DNA of 64,000 nucleotides from Shewanella sp. VB17 (GTDB lineage Bacteria; Pseudomonadota; Gammaproteobacteria; Enterobacterales; Shewanellaceae): contig NZ_JABRVS010000001.1 of the NCBI RefSeq assembly GCF_013248905.1, forward strand, positions 3,968,001-4,032,000, in the 5' to 3' direction. The position numbers were made by a program, and so were the translations under genes. This document shows, piece after piece, positions 24,574 through 33,352 of the stretch. The notes below the pieces were generated by a model. It worked only from the letters and a program-made list of their open reading frames with translations, had not been told where the DNA came from and did not search any database. The first letter of the stretch is position 1, and each line of letters opens with the position of its first letter.

Positions 24574-25488
24574 TTAACCTTCATCAGTCAAGTAATTTTC
24601 TGCTAACTTTTTCACGATAAAATCCAAAAAAGCGCTAATATGGGGCTTAGGATACTGCGCACTTTTATAGAGAGCAAAGATTTCTCCGCTACCATTATCC
24701 CAATGACCCACGGTCCAATTTGGTAAAATATTCACTAACTGCTTACTCTCTAGATAAGGCTTTACCATCCACTGCGATAACAGAAGTACGCCAGCGTCTT
24801 TAAGTGCTGCCGTGAGCAAAGGAGAACCCCCTTTTGACATGAAATTACCTTTTACTGCCACTTTTTGTTTAGTGTTTCCTTGGCTAAAATACCAGTGATT
24901 TACCTGTCTTTCTTGACTGATCAGCAAACAATTATGCTCATGTAGATCAGATGGCTGCGTTATTGCACTATGTTGATTTAGATAACGTGGAGATGCTGCT
25001 AATAGGGTGGGATGATTCAACAACTTTCGCGCTTTCAAACCGCTATCTTGTGGAATACCAATACGGATTGCAAGATCGACATTATCCCTATGAAGATCTA
25101 CCACTTTATTCTCCAGTTCTAAGGTGATCTGCACATTGGGGTATAACTGCAAAAACTCAGGAATAATCGGTGCCAAACATAAGTTGCCGAAACTTTCAAA
25201 TACTGAAATCCGTAGCATGCCCTGAGGAATATCTCGAGAACCTCTCATCTCAGCTAACAAGGTGTCAGCATCTTCTACTAATTTGCCTGACTGTTGATAA
25301 AAGTAACTCCCCTCTTCGGTCAAAATAAGCTGGCGAGTACTGCGTTTGAACAGTGTCGTCTTAAGCTGCTGCTCTAATATATCGATATTACGCGCAATGG
25401 AAGAAGGAGCCATATGTAACACTTGCGCTGCCTGAGAAAAACTTCCTGAATCAACAACCTGATAAAACACCTTAATCTTCTCTAACAT
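24574..25488 (-). CDS. LysR-family transcriptional regulator
   Basis: The N-terminal winged helix reads MLEKIKVFYQVVDSGSFSQA, then SSIARNIDILEQQLKTTLF. An effector-binding domain follows (VDLAIRIGIPQDSGLKARKL). Start at 25488 gives 304 residues with GGGGT 8 bases upstream and the usual LysR N-terminus; 25527 would add 13 untypical residues. It is divergent from the AhpD-like gene at 25635, and regulators of this type usually control the divergent gene, so it may act in a redox or aromatic-compound response (inference). Confidence 0.92.
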   Translation of the reverse strand: MLEKIKVFYQVVDSGSFSQAAQVLHMAPSSIARNIDILEQQLKTTLFKRSTRQLILTEEGSYFYQQSGKLVEDADTLLAEMRGSRDIPQGMLRISVFESFGNLCLAPIIPEFLQLYPNVQITLELENKVVDLHRDNVDLAIRIGIPQDSGLKARKLLNHPTLLAASPRYLNQHSAITQPSDLHEHNCLLISQERQVNHWYFSQGNTKQKVAVKGNFMSKGGSPLLTAALKDAGVLLLSQWMVKPYLESKQLVNILPNWTVGHWDNGSGEIFALYKSAQYPKPHISAFLDFIVKKLAENYLTDEG

Positions 25489-25634
25489 TTTTACTACCCC
25501 AGTGTTTTTCAACAAACAGCTTTGCATTTTACGCTAAACTGTTGCAGTTCATGCACATATTCAGTTGTTGATATTAATTATGCACAATTAGCTCATCACA
25601 AGAAAGTCGCTTTAACCTCAATAAAGGACACAAG

Positions 25635-26081
25635 ATGACAAACCGCATTGATATATCCCAAACACAACCTGCAGCATTAGCCGCGATGATGTCTGTTGAA
25701 CACTATTTAGCTGAAACAACACTACCAACGGAGTTAAAAGAACTGATTAAAATACGTGCTTCGATGATTAATCAATGCGCTTATTGCATTCAAATACATA
25801 CGGAAATGGCTTTAAAGATAGGAATACCACAACAAAAACTGTTTGCCGTATCGGCTTGGAAAGAGTCGCCTTTATTTAATTGCATTGAACGTACTGTACT
25901 TGCTCTGACAGATGAAATTACCCACGTTTCACACGCTGGACTCAGCGACTCTACTTACCAAAAAAGCCTTGAATTATTAGGTGAAGAGAAACTGACACAA
26001 GCTATGATGCAAGTGATTATGATTAATGCTTGGAATCGATTCGCAGTAGCGACGAAAATGAAACATCAAGAAGCTGATTAG
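25635..26081 (+). CDS. AhpD-like carboxymuconolactone decarboxylase family protein
   Basis: The 148-residue protein has the AhpD signature INQCAYCIQIHTEMALKIG, with a CxxC pair and a following His. In AhpD these residues carry out peroxidase or disulphide-reductase chemistry. Length fits the single-domain type. AGGACACAAG lies just before the ATG. It is divergent from a LysR regulator. A role in peroxide or electrophile defence is likely but not shown. Confidence 0.9.
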   Translation: MTNRIDISQTQPAALAAMMSVEHYLAETTLPTELKELIKIRASMINQCAYCIQIHTEMALKIGIPQQKLFAVSAWKESPLFNCIERTVLALTDEITHVSHAGLSDSTYQKSLELLGEEKLTQAMMQVIMINAWNRFAVATKMKHQEAD

Positions 26082-26297
26082 GCTTATATCAGTTGGAATT
26101 TATTACATGGTGAAAAACTAAAACTGGTAATTAACTCCTAAATAACCCGAGATAAGGATAGCCAGCGTAATATTTATTTAATAATCATAAGTTTAATTAC
26201 CACCCACTTCAACTGATGGTTGAATCACTATCTTGCCTCGACGACTCGATTCATTTTCTCGAACCATTAAACTTAGATTTAAGCAATACGCCAGAAA

Positions 26298-26331
26298 TCA
26301 AAAACGCCAGTAAGCATAACTTACTGGCGTT
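26298..26331 (-). terminator. Rho-independent terminator of the TonB receptor gene
   Basis: The 12-bp stem AACGCCAGTAAG / CTTACTGGCGTT with a 5-base loop is followed on the minus strand by TTTTT. A second GC-rich hairpin at 26341-26360 lies between it and the stop. Confidence 0.85.
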
Positions 26332-26380
26332 CATATTAAAGCGGCCGTTTTATGCGGCCAGTTAACCTTGTTAGCTATCC

Positions 26381-28852
26381 TTACAGCTTATAACTAAAAG
26401 CCAATTTAGCATTACGCTCCTCACCTGGCATACCGCCAAGAAACATTGCCTTACTATAGTAACTTTCATTTAATAGATTATTAATATTAAGCTGTAACTT
26501 CCAACTATCCACCTGATAACTTATTGCTGAATCCATCACGGTATAACGAGGAACATACCCATCGGGGATCCCGAACCCACTCGAGTTAGTACTACGCTCA
26601 TCGACATAAGTCGTCCCTAAACTGATACTCAGCGGACTTGCCAATGAGAACCACTGTGCTCCATAGGTTACCCAAGCGCTACCGGTCACATAAGGTACCC
26701 CTTTTTGACGAGTATCAAAACTGCCCTGAGTTGGATCTTTTTTATCTCTAGCATCTTGATAGACCCCGTTCACATTGATTGACCATTGCGCATTAAGATG
26801 GGCGTTTATATCCAGTTCAACACCCGAAGTTTCCTCTTCTCCATCATAAAAATATTCTATTTTTTCAGGGTCTAACTCATCTTTAACCGTATATCTCAAA
26901 TTGGTTCGCGAACTCTTAAAGAACACTAAAGAGGCCAATAACTGATCGTCAAACACTTTATAACGTATGCCCAGATCATCACTCTCAGATCCAGAGTCTG
27001 GTCTGTCATCACTGCCGTCTATACTCCCTAAAATACTATAGGCCGTTCGCCCTTTAGAATGATTAATGAAAAAAGCAAGATTATCAGTCGGCATATAGGT
27101 CACACCTAGATTATAAGTCATACCGTTATCACTCGTATCTTGCTCTGGTGTTGGCTCAGCGGCACTAGCACGGTATCGAGCATCGACACCTAAGTGCTCA
27201 TAACTCTGGGTGATCTCATTAAATGCCACGCCAATACGAGTCGTCAAACCATAACCAAAGTAACCCACATGTTGTACTCCAACCCCCCAAGCATTAACGG
27301 CCTTATTGTAGTTGCTGGTTAACAGTGGGTCATAATCTTCAAAGCTACCTTTACCCCAGTTTGGATAACGGATATCGTAGATATAAGGATGAGTTCCTCG
27401 ATAGATAACCTCACCCTCTTTGTTCTTAATCACCTTATCGGCATCATAGATAGAATGCTGCTTCAAGCGGATGTTGCGGTCTTCAAAATTGGCATTCATT
27501 AACAACTCATTTTCAACGCCAGCAAACTCGAAATCGTATCTCAAATCAGCAAAATATTGCCATGAAGTCTCATCCGCTTCCACTTTTCGATACTCCTGAC
27601 GACGAGCAGCAAATGGATGTAAAATTCCATTTTCGACAAGCGGTGCTCGAGGCTCCTCATTGACAATACTGCTCCCCTTAGACGTGCGCTTCCAATAAAC
27701 ATAGTTATAAGCACCGGTTTGACGAGCAAAACCTGAAGTATAATCCCGATATTGTAGTTGCTGATTTAAAAATAAATTATCATTAAAGTAGATATTATGG
27801 ATCAGCTTAAATCTGAGCTCTTCACCTTCATTATCTTTTGCGATTGGTGAAATAATACCAGCTTTACCAAAAGCATAAGGGCTCAGTCCATCATCCGCAG
27901 CAAGAGAATCAGCCAATTGCCGTCGTTGAGCATCACTGAGTTTTATACCATTGCCTTTGGGATCATTAACCAGATCTTGCCAACCCACCTGTTCTGCAGT
28001 TTTACCTGCTACCGATGCGGCATTATAAATTCTAATAGGGTGACCGATAGAGTCAACGGCAATAGAGTCTTTAATATAATAAGCCGATAGCATCAAATCT
28101 TGGCTATCGTCGATAACATATTTAAGTGAAGTATAAACTTCATCTCTGTCGGTACCTATTTCTCGGTATCCATCGCTACGGGCAGTTTTTGCCACAACAC
28201 GATAAGCTAAGTTATCAGTCACTCCACCAGTACTGTCTATCGATAGAGCAGAAGTATTCCATTGACCCAGTTCAATACCTATCTCATTTTTCGACTCAAA
28301 TTCTGGCTTCTTCTCGATAAGGTTAATCACACCACCAGCACTGCCCATTCCATATAGACCTGTTGCAGGTCCCTTAAGGACTTCTATTGATTCAACATTA
28401 GTGAGTGAACGAGTTGGATTAAAGGTATTGCCTAGTCCTGCGCCACCATACATACCATCAAAAGTATAATTGGCCCCTAGACCACGGATCACTAAGTTAT
28501 CACCAATACCATAGTTATTACCCGCTTGAGTCACACCACTGATATTACGAACCAGATCTTGAAGACTATCGGCCCCCTGCGACTGAATCAACTCTTGATC
28601 GACAATCACCACTGCCGCAGGAGTTTCCATCAAAGTCATGTCAGATTTGGTCGCAAGACCTGAATTCATGACCACTTGGTTTTGTCTTCCGTAAACAGTA
28701 ATACGCTCTACATCTGTGTTTTTCAGCTCTTTAGCTTGTAAGTGTTGTTGCTCAGAAACGTTATTTGTCACCATATCAGCAGCAAGCAGACTCCCAGACA
28801 ACAAACTAGATGCACAAGCGGCAGCAAGTAGAGAAAAACGAAATTGTAACAT
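26381..28852 (-). CDS. TonB-dependent siderophore receptor
   Basis: The 823-residue outer-membrane receptor has a signal peptide (LLAAACASSLLSGSLLAA), a plug domain with ETPAAVVIVDQELIQSQGAD and NLVIRGLGANYTFDGMYGGA, then VEVLKGPATGLYGMGSAGG-like plug end and a 22-strand barrel with a final aromatic-rich strand ending KLAFSYKL. The TonB box may be ERITVYG near residue 49. A Fur box lies upstream, so it is iron-repressed and probably imports a ferric siderophore. No siderophore synthesis or ABC import genes are next to it, suggesting a xenosiderophore receptor (inference). Confidence 0.93.
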   Translation of the reverse strand: MLQFRFSLLAAACASSLLSGSLLAADMVTNNVSEQQHLQAKELKNTDVERITVYGRQNQVVMNSGLATKSDMTLMETPAAVVIVDQELIQSQGADSLQDLVRNISGVTQAGNNYGIGDNLVIRGLGANYTFDGMYGGAGLGNTFNPTRSLTNVESIEVLKGPATGLYGMGSAGGVINLIEKKPEFESKNEIGIELGQWNTSALSIDSTGGVTDNLAYRVVAKTARSDGYREIGTDRDEVYTSLKYVIDDSQDLMLSAYYIKDSIAVDSIGHPIRIYNAASVAGKTAEQVGWQDLVNDPKGNGIKLSDAQRRQLADSLAADDGLSPYAFGKAGIISPIAKDNEGEELRFKLIHNIYFNDNLFLNQQLQYRDYTSGFARQTGAYNYVYWKRTSKGSSIVNEEPRAPLVENGILHPFAARRQEYRKVEADETSWQYFADLRYDFEFAGVENELLMNANFEDRNIRLKQHSIYDADKVIKNKEGEVIYRGTHPYIYDIRYPNWGKGSFEDYDPLLTSNYNKAVNAWGVGVQHVGYFGYGLTTRIGVAFNEITQSYEHLGVDARYRASAAEPTPEQDTSDNGMTYNLGVTYMPTDNLAFFINHSKGRTAYSILGSIDGSDDRPDSGSESDDLGIRYKVFDDQLLASLVFFKSSRTNLRYTVKDELDPEKIEYFYDGEEETSGVELDINAHLNAQWSINVNGVYQDARDKKDPTQGSFDTRQKGVPYVTGSAWVTYGAQWFSLASPLSISLGTTYVDERSTNSSGFGIPDGYVPRYTVMDSAISYQVDSWKLQLNINNLLNESYYSKAMFLGGMPGEERNAKLAFSYKL

Positions 28853-28886
28853 TAGTTAATATCCCCCATAAGTATTATCTGAAGAT

Positions 28887-28905
28887 GATAACGATTATCA
28901 TTATT
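28887..28905 (-). promoter_or_regulatory. Fur box upstream of the TonB receptor
   Basis: GATAACGATTATCATTATT matches the 19-bp Fur consensus GATAATGATAATCATTATC at 16 positions. It lies 34 bases upstream of the receptor ATG. Confidence 0.85.
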
Positions 28906-29070
28906 GATGCAATAGGTGTTTCACTAATTGGTATAAAGTTGAGCGATAAGTTAGCTTTTACTGGATTTTCTTACAAAGTAAACCGTAATTGATACGAACT
29001 AATGGGGGACAAGAAGAATACACATACATAAAAAGCACTAAAATAGCCTCAAGCATAGCGCTCAAAAAAA

Positions 29071-29604
29071 CTAAAATTGATAATTAACCCCTAAATAAAC
29101 ATTAGACAGTTCTGACTCTAATACATTATTAATAGTACTATTTTCTAACTCTGCTAGAATTTTCTCATAAGCAAGACGAACATTAACATGAGTCGTCACT
29201 GCAAAATTAAACCCAACTCCCCACATCCAACCGGAAGCTGAATAATCATCTTGATCGGACTCAACTTGGGTTTTAGCAACCCCAACCTTAATAAACATAG
29301 AGTAAGAAGGGTTGAAAAAATGATTAAGTTTGGCCGCAAAGGTTGCGGCTTTCGCCTTTAGATTACTCTCTTCACCTAAATCCGTCGTCGTAAAAAAGGT
29401 GCTTTCAAACGACAAGTCTTTACCAAAGCTGTAACCTGCATAACCACCAAAACTGCTTGCCGATTCATTAGCATCGTTTAAACTTAATTCACTGTAACCT
29501 GCCATTCCACCCATGTAGTATCCCTGAATATCAGGGGCTGCTGTGGCTGATGTGGATAACAATAATATAAAAAAAATCCCACTCAGTAAGCGTAATTTTT
29601 TCAT
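29071..29604 (-). CDS. Small outer-membrane beta-barrel protein (OmpW/OmpA-barrel-like)
   Basis: From ATG 29604 (GGGGAGAG just upstream), 177 residues with signal peptide MKKLRLLSGIFFILLLSTSA and alternating strands: YYMGGMAGYSELSL, GGYAGYSFGKDLSFESTFF, YSMFIKVGVAKTQVES, SGWMWGVGFNFAV, VNVRLAYEKI, and a last strand NVYLGVNYQF ending in Phe as outer-membrane barrels do. This fits an eight-strand porin-family barrel. ATG 29640 would add 12 residues before the signal. Function unknown; probably structural or a small-molecule pore. Confidence 0.87.
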   Translation of the reverse strand: MKKLRLLSGIFFILLLSTSATAAPDIQGYYMGGMAGYSELSLNDANESASSFGGYAGYSFGKDLSFESTFFTTTDLGEESNLKAKAATFAAKLNHFFNPSYSMFIKVGVAKTQVESDQDDYSASGWMWGVGFNFAVTTHVNVRLAYEKILAELENSTINNVLESELSNVYLGVNYQF

Positions 29605-29723
29605 ATTCTCTCCCCTGAAAGCATAATCTCTGGTTTTCACCGCTTTATCTAGGATTAGCCTAGCAGAAAATACATTGATAACAACTTACTAGCACACATA
29701 ATCTGGTTTAAATTAAAATATTG

Positions 29724-30597
29724 TTAGGCACGTTCTAATTGCTGAATATATGGAGACACTATCGACATGCTATGAACCACAGTCGATTCTTTTTCACCCA
29801 CTGGAGCCACATAGTGGATTGCAGATTCAGCAGACCCTTTACCCGCTAATTTAGCAATAATCCACGTGGCTAAATATTGAGATGCCATACAGCCACCAGA
29901 AGTTGCAATGTTATTTTTTGCGAAAAATGGCTGATTTAACACCTCGACTCCGGCATCAATGACCCATGGCTTGGTTGTTAAATCGGTGCAAGCCGGTAAA
30001 CCATCTAAAATCCCCAACACTGACAAGAGTAGTGCGCCAGAACATTGCGCACACACCAATTGATTAGATGGGTCCAAATTAAGCCTACTCAATATGCTCT
30101 TATCTTTAACTATGTTACGGGTATATACCCAAGCCACTTCAAGGTGCTCGTTTCAGAGCCCCCATAGGATGGCTGAATAAGGCAGTGATTGAGAGAATGG
30201 TTGTTCCCTTGTTGATAACACTAACGCAGTGCAGGTATTCTATGGGAACTCCCACAGGGCATGGCGAGAAGCAACATATTTATTCGTTATGAAATATTGA
30301 ATTAGAATAACTAGTCCATCAATTTCATGCCTTAAACTCTGTCACTTCTCGACATGCTGAATCCTGCATCTTAAGGTAGCTTGGGTATACACTACCAACC
30401 AACACTGCATCAGCGCTATTTGCAAACTCTAGAGGCTGCTGCGCTTTGACTTTTACACCATTCATTGATGTTACAAAATCAGACGGACATGTTATTTGCA
30501 CATTCCATCCACTACTTTTCATTCGGTTCAATATGCCAGCAGCGATAAATGAATCGAGTTCATTAAATCCTTCAAAAGTGAGAATGGCTATATTCAT
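29724..30597 (-). pseudogene. DJ-1/PfpI family gene interrupted by a MITE
   Basis: The N-terminal piece (30597 to about 30390) reads MNIAILTFEGFNELDSFIAA, NVQITCPSD and ADAVLVGS, a DJ-1/PfpI start. The C-terminal piece (about 30120 to 29724) has the nucleophile elbow LVCAQCSGALLLSVLG with its Cys, then IATSGGCMASQYLATWI. Between them is a 266-bp element with terminal inverted repeats that brings in a stop codon. Uninterrupted, the protein would be about 200 residues, normal for the family, whose members are isonitrile hydratase-like or glyoxalase-like. The two pieces cannot form one protein now. Confidence 0.85.
30124..30389. mobile_element. MITE with about 22-bp imperfect terminal inverted repeats
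   Basis: The left end TATACCCAAGCCACTTCAAG (30124) and the right end, read inward, TATACCCAAGCTACCTTAAG (30389), match at 17 of 20. The element is 266 bp, has no transposase, and is flanked by TA, as for Tc1/mariner-IS630-mobilised elements. It interrupts the DJ-1/PfpI gene. Confidence 0.85.
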
Positions 30598-30676
30598 AGT
30601 GTTTCCTACTGGCTAATAAGTGTTGCTGGTAAATGGGAAGTAAAATCATTTAAATGTCCGATTAAATCATGAAATT

Positions 30677-31840
30677 CTATATGTAAGACCTGACTCGGGT
30701 CCCTGTTAAGTTGATAATCATACACATTAGCGCGGTTACAGATAACATAAACATAAGTAACGGTGCAGCCCAGAAAGAGTTGATGGGCAATTGACTGGCT
30801 AAGGTGCCGATCATTGCCGCCATAAGTTGATGTAAAAATCCACATAATACCATTGGATGTGCACTGGCGATTGGAGCTTTGTCGTTAGCAATAGCCAAGC
30901 TTGTAGGGTAACTCATTGCTTGCCCAAATACTGCAAAGCAATAAGGTAACCACAGTAATACTTCATTGTGTAATACACCTCCCACCAGCATTAAAGTACT
31001 GCCACCGACTATGATGCAAATCCCTGCTAGCAACATAACATTATTCCCTGTTCTAACGACATTGCGATTAACAATCAGTGATCCCATAAAGTAGGCAAGA
31101 CTTATCAACCAGCCGAGTTGACCATATTGGGTGAAACTCCAGCCCATTAGGTTTTGAAACAAAAATGGCCCACTAGTATTAAAGACAATAATCGTGCCAT
31201 AGCCAAGACCACCGATCAGTGTAGGAAGCATAAAATCCTTACTAGTTAACAGTCGACTATAAGCTTGTAATGAAGATAATTTAGCTGCAGGTAGTGGTAC
31301 TTTTATGATAGGCGTTAGGCTAATGACACCTAACAGAATGACACTTGCACCAGCCAATGAGCCAAATATAGAACGCCAGCCGAAAAGCGCGAGTAAGATT
31401 GAGCCAAAATATTGCCCAATACCTAAGGTAAAAACAAAAGCTATCGATAGCCAAGATAGTGATTTGGCTAATTGTACACCGTTAAATTGATCTTTAATCA
31501 ACACACGCGCCATCACGGACATTCCGCCAGCCCCTAGCCCTTGAACCAAACGAAGCAGAATAAATAACTCAATACCGTTTACTAAACAAATACCTATGCT
31601 CGAAGCAATATAAAGTACGATGGCCACTAGAAGAATGGTTTTACGGCCATATTTCTCACTCAAACTGCCCCACACTAACATTAGAGCAGCCATACCTACT
31701 AAAAAGGTCACAAGGGCTAGAGAGGTATTTTGCTGTGTACCGTTAAGTTCCATCGATATAATTGGCACAGCTGGCAAGTACATAGTAATACCGAGTTGTG
31801 CCATAAAAACCGTTATGCAAGATATAAAAATAATGCGCAT
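30677..31840 (-). CDS. MFS multidrug exporter of the Bcr/CflA (DHA1) type
   Basis: From ATG 31840 (AGGTTAAGA upstream) the protein has 387 residues and about twelve membrane helices. It shows ITMYLPAVPIISMELNG in helix 1, the loop 2-3 motif LVWGSLSEKYGRKTILL, and RLVQGLGAGGMSVMARVLIK in helix 4, the proton-antiport pattern of drug exporters. An upstream start at 31933 would overlap the YgjV-like gene and add 31 untypical residues. It begins 13 bases after that gene, so the two are co-transcribed. Substrate unknown. Confidence 0.9.
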   Translation of the reverse strand: MRIIFISCITVFMAQLGITMYLPAVPIISMELNGTQQNTSLALVTFLVGMAALMLVWGSLSEKYGRKTILLVAIVLYIASSIGICLVNGIELFILLRLVQGLGAGGMSVMARVLIKDQFNGVQLAKSLSWLSIAFVFTLGIGQYFGSILLALFGWRSIFGSLAGASVILLGVISLTPIIKVPLPAAKLSSLQAYSRLLTSKDFMLPTLIGGLGYGTIIVFNTSGPFLFQNLMGWSFTQYGQLGWLISLAYFMGSLIVNRNVVRTGNNVMLLAGICIIVGGSTLMLVGGVLHNEVLLWLPYCFAVFGQAMSYPTSLAIANDKAPIASAHPMVLCGFLHQLMAAMIGTLASQLPINSFWAAPLLMFMLSVTALMCMIINLTGTRVRSYI

Positions 31841-31853
31841 TCTTAACCTGTAT

Positions 31854-32378
31854 TTATTTATTGAACATTGCGGATTTTTTGATCTGCCAGCTAATACCAT
31901 AATAACGATAATACCCCAGTAAATTACTGCCAATAAACAGCAGTTCCATCAAGACTGCTGTTGGCGATCCTGCTAGGTAATTATGCACTAACCAAAATGA
32001 GGTCCCCACGATCATAAGTTGGCGTAACCTTTGATCGCTTTGGCAAAAAGCCGCGGTAGTTTGAAATATTGTGCCACTAAAACTTAGTACACTGAGCAAG
32101 CCAGAAAAGGTCGTTAATGTGATCATTAAGGCACAAATCAGAAAACACACCATTAGTCGCTTCGACGTGGTAAAAATGCTTAAAAAATACCGAACACTCG
32201 CCAACATCATTAAACCAGCAGCGGTCCACTGTTCAAGTAATATAAAATGGGTACAGATCAAGATACCTGATATACACAAACAACTGACAATGTGTTGTCT
32301 CTGTTTACATTGAAATGATGCGAAATCAAATAAAATCGCAATGGCAATTAACACCTGAGACCAAACAAATACAGACAC
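31854..32378 (-). CDS. YgjV-family inner-membrane protein
   Basis: This 174-residue protein has five or six hydrophobic helices and fits the YgjV (Imp-YgjV) family: ASFQCKQRQHIVSCLCISG, HFILLEQWTAAGLMMLASVRYF, and HNYLAGSPTAVLMELLFIGSN near the end. The E. coli member has about the same length and no settled function. It is the first gene of a pair with the MFS exporter. Confidence 0.85.
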   Translation of the reverse strand: MSVFVWSQVLIAIAILFDFASFQCKQRQHIVSCLCISGILICTHFILLEQWTAAGLMMLASVRYFLSIFTTSKRLMVCFLICALMITLTTFSGLLSVLSFSGTIFQTTAAFCQSDQRLRQLMIVGTSFWLVHNYLAGSPTAVLMELLFIGSNLLGYYRYYGISWQIKKSAMFNK

Positions 32379-32471
32379 TAATTTTACCCTCTATGACTGA
32401 TGCATAAACTAAAAAAGCATTATGCCAAGAAGCAAAGCGAAAGGAATTAACTTAAGTTAAGCAGCAAAAAT

Positions 32472-33047
32472 TTAACGTAACAATCGCGACTTTAACCTTG
32501 AAAGGCTAACAGGACTAATACCGATATAGCTGGCAAGTTGAATATTATTAAGTTTTTCAACCCATAAAGGCCAAAAATTGAGTAAGTGTTGATATCGCTG
32601 CTCAGGGTTTTTTAACAACAGAAATGCTTCTTTTTGCTCTTTAAACAACAACTGTCTTTTCAGTAAACTTAACTGAGCAGGGAGCCATTCAGGCAAAGCA
32701 AGTAACCCTAATGGGATTTGAACCACACAGGCTTTATCAAGGGTTTCAATTTGATATTGTGCGGGTTTATCCGTTAACCAGCTATGATAAAGAAAACAAA
32801 GTTCCCCAGCAAAGTAGAACTCCTTACAACGCTCGACTCCTTGCTTATCAAAATGGCAGGCCTTTAATATTCCTGACAAAATAAAGTAGCCATACCGTTG
32901 CTGACTATTTTGAGCTAATAAAACACGTTTTCCATTAAGCGAAAGCTTGTTCACATTTAACGTATTGACTTCAATCGTCTTAGGTAAACCCAATGTAGAT
33001 AAAAAATGGGTCAAGGTTATCATGTCTTCAGGAAGTAAAGTCGTCAT
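32472..33047 (-). CDS. Crp/Fnr-family transcriptional regulator
   Basis: The 191-residue protein has a cyclic-nucleotide-binding-like barrel (RVLLAQNSQQRYGYFILSG, then CKEFYFAGELCFLYHSWL) and a short C-terminal helix-turn-helix, LASYIGISPVSLSRLKSRLL. No FNR-type N-terminal Cys cluster is seen and the Crp cAMP-contact residues are not conserved, so the ligand is unknown. It is upstream of the YgjV-MFS pair on the same strand, 93 bases away, and may control it. Confidence 0.88.
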   Translation of the reverse strand: MTTLLPEDMITLTHFLSTLGLPKTIEVNTLNVNKLSLNGKRVLLAQNSQQRYGYFILSGILKACHFDKQGVERCKEFYFAGELCFLYHSWLTDKPAQYQIETLDKACVVQIPLGLLALPEWLPAQLSLLKRQLLFKEQKEAFLLLKNPEQRYQHLLNFWPLWVEKLNNIQLASYIGISPVSLSRLKSRLLR

Positions 33048-33352
33048 ATATATTACTGATTATAAGAATCTTATTATTTTTATTAACAATAGGCATCTGA
33101 TTTTAGCTTGATCCTAACACCGAACAAGCCTCAATGCTTCTTTTCAAAAATATTCACTTAGTATCAATAATTTTTACAGCTGAACCTTCAGTCAATATCA
33201 TAGAAAAAAGGAGGGATGAATTGCAAAGAATACTCTCTTAATAGATTTTTATGATTCACTCAATCGATAAAGACCTTTTCTTTTAATCTCTATTCTCGTC
33301 TTACACTGTTTGCAGGCAAAAAGAGCCTTCGTTGTAAATAAAGAGGATAACC
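33048..33352. other. Intergenic region upstream of the catalase gene
   Basis: About 300 AT-rich bases between divergent genes. GAGGATAACC just before ATG 33353 gives the catalase ribosome site. I see no clear OxyR-type or other recognisable operator, and no small gene. Confidence 0.5.
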
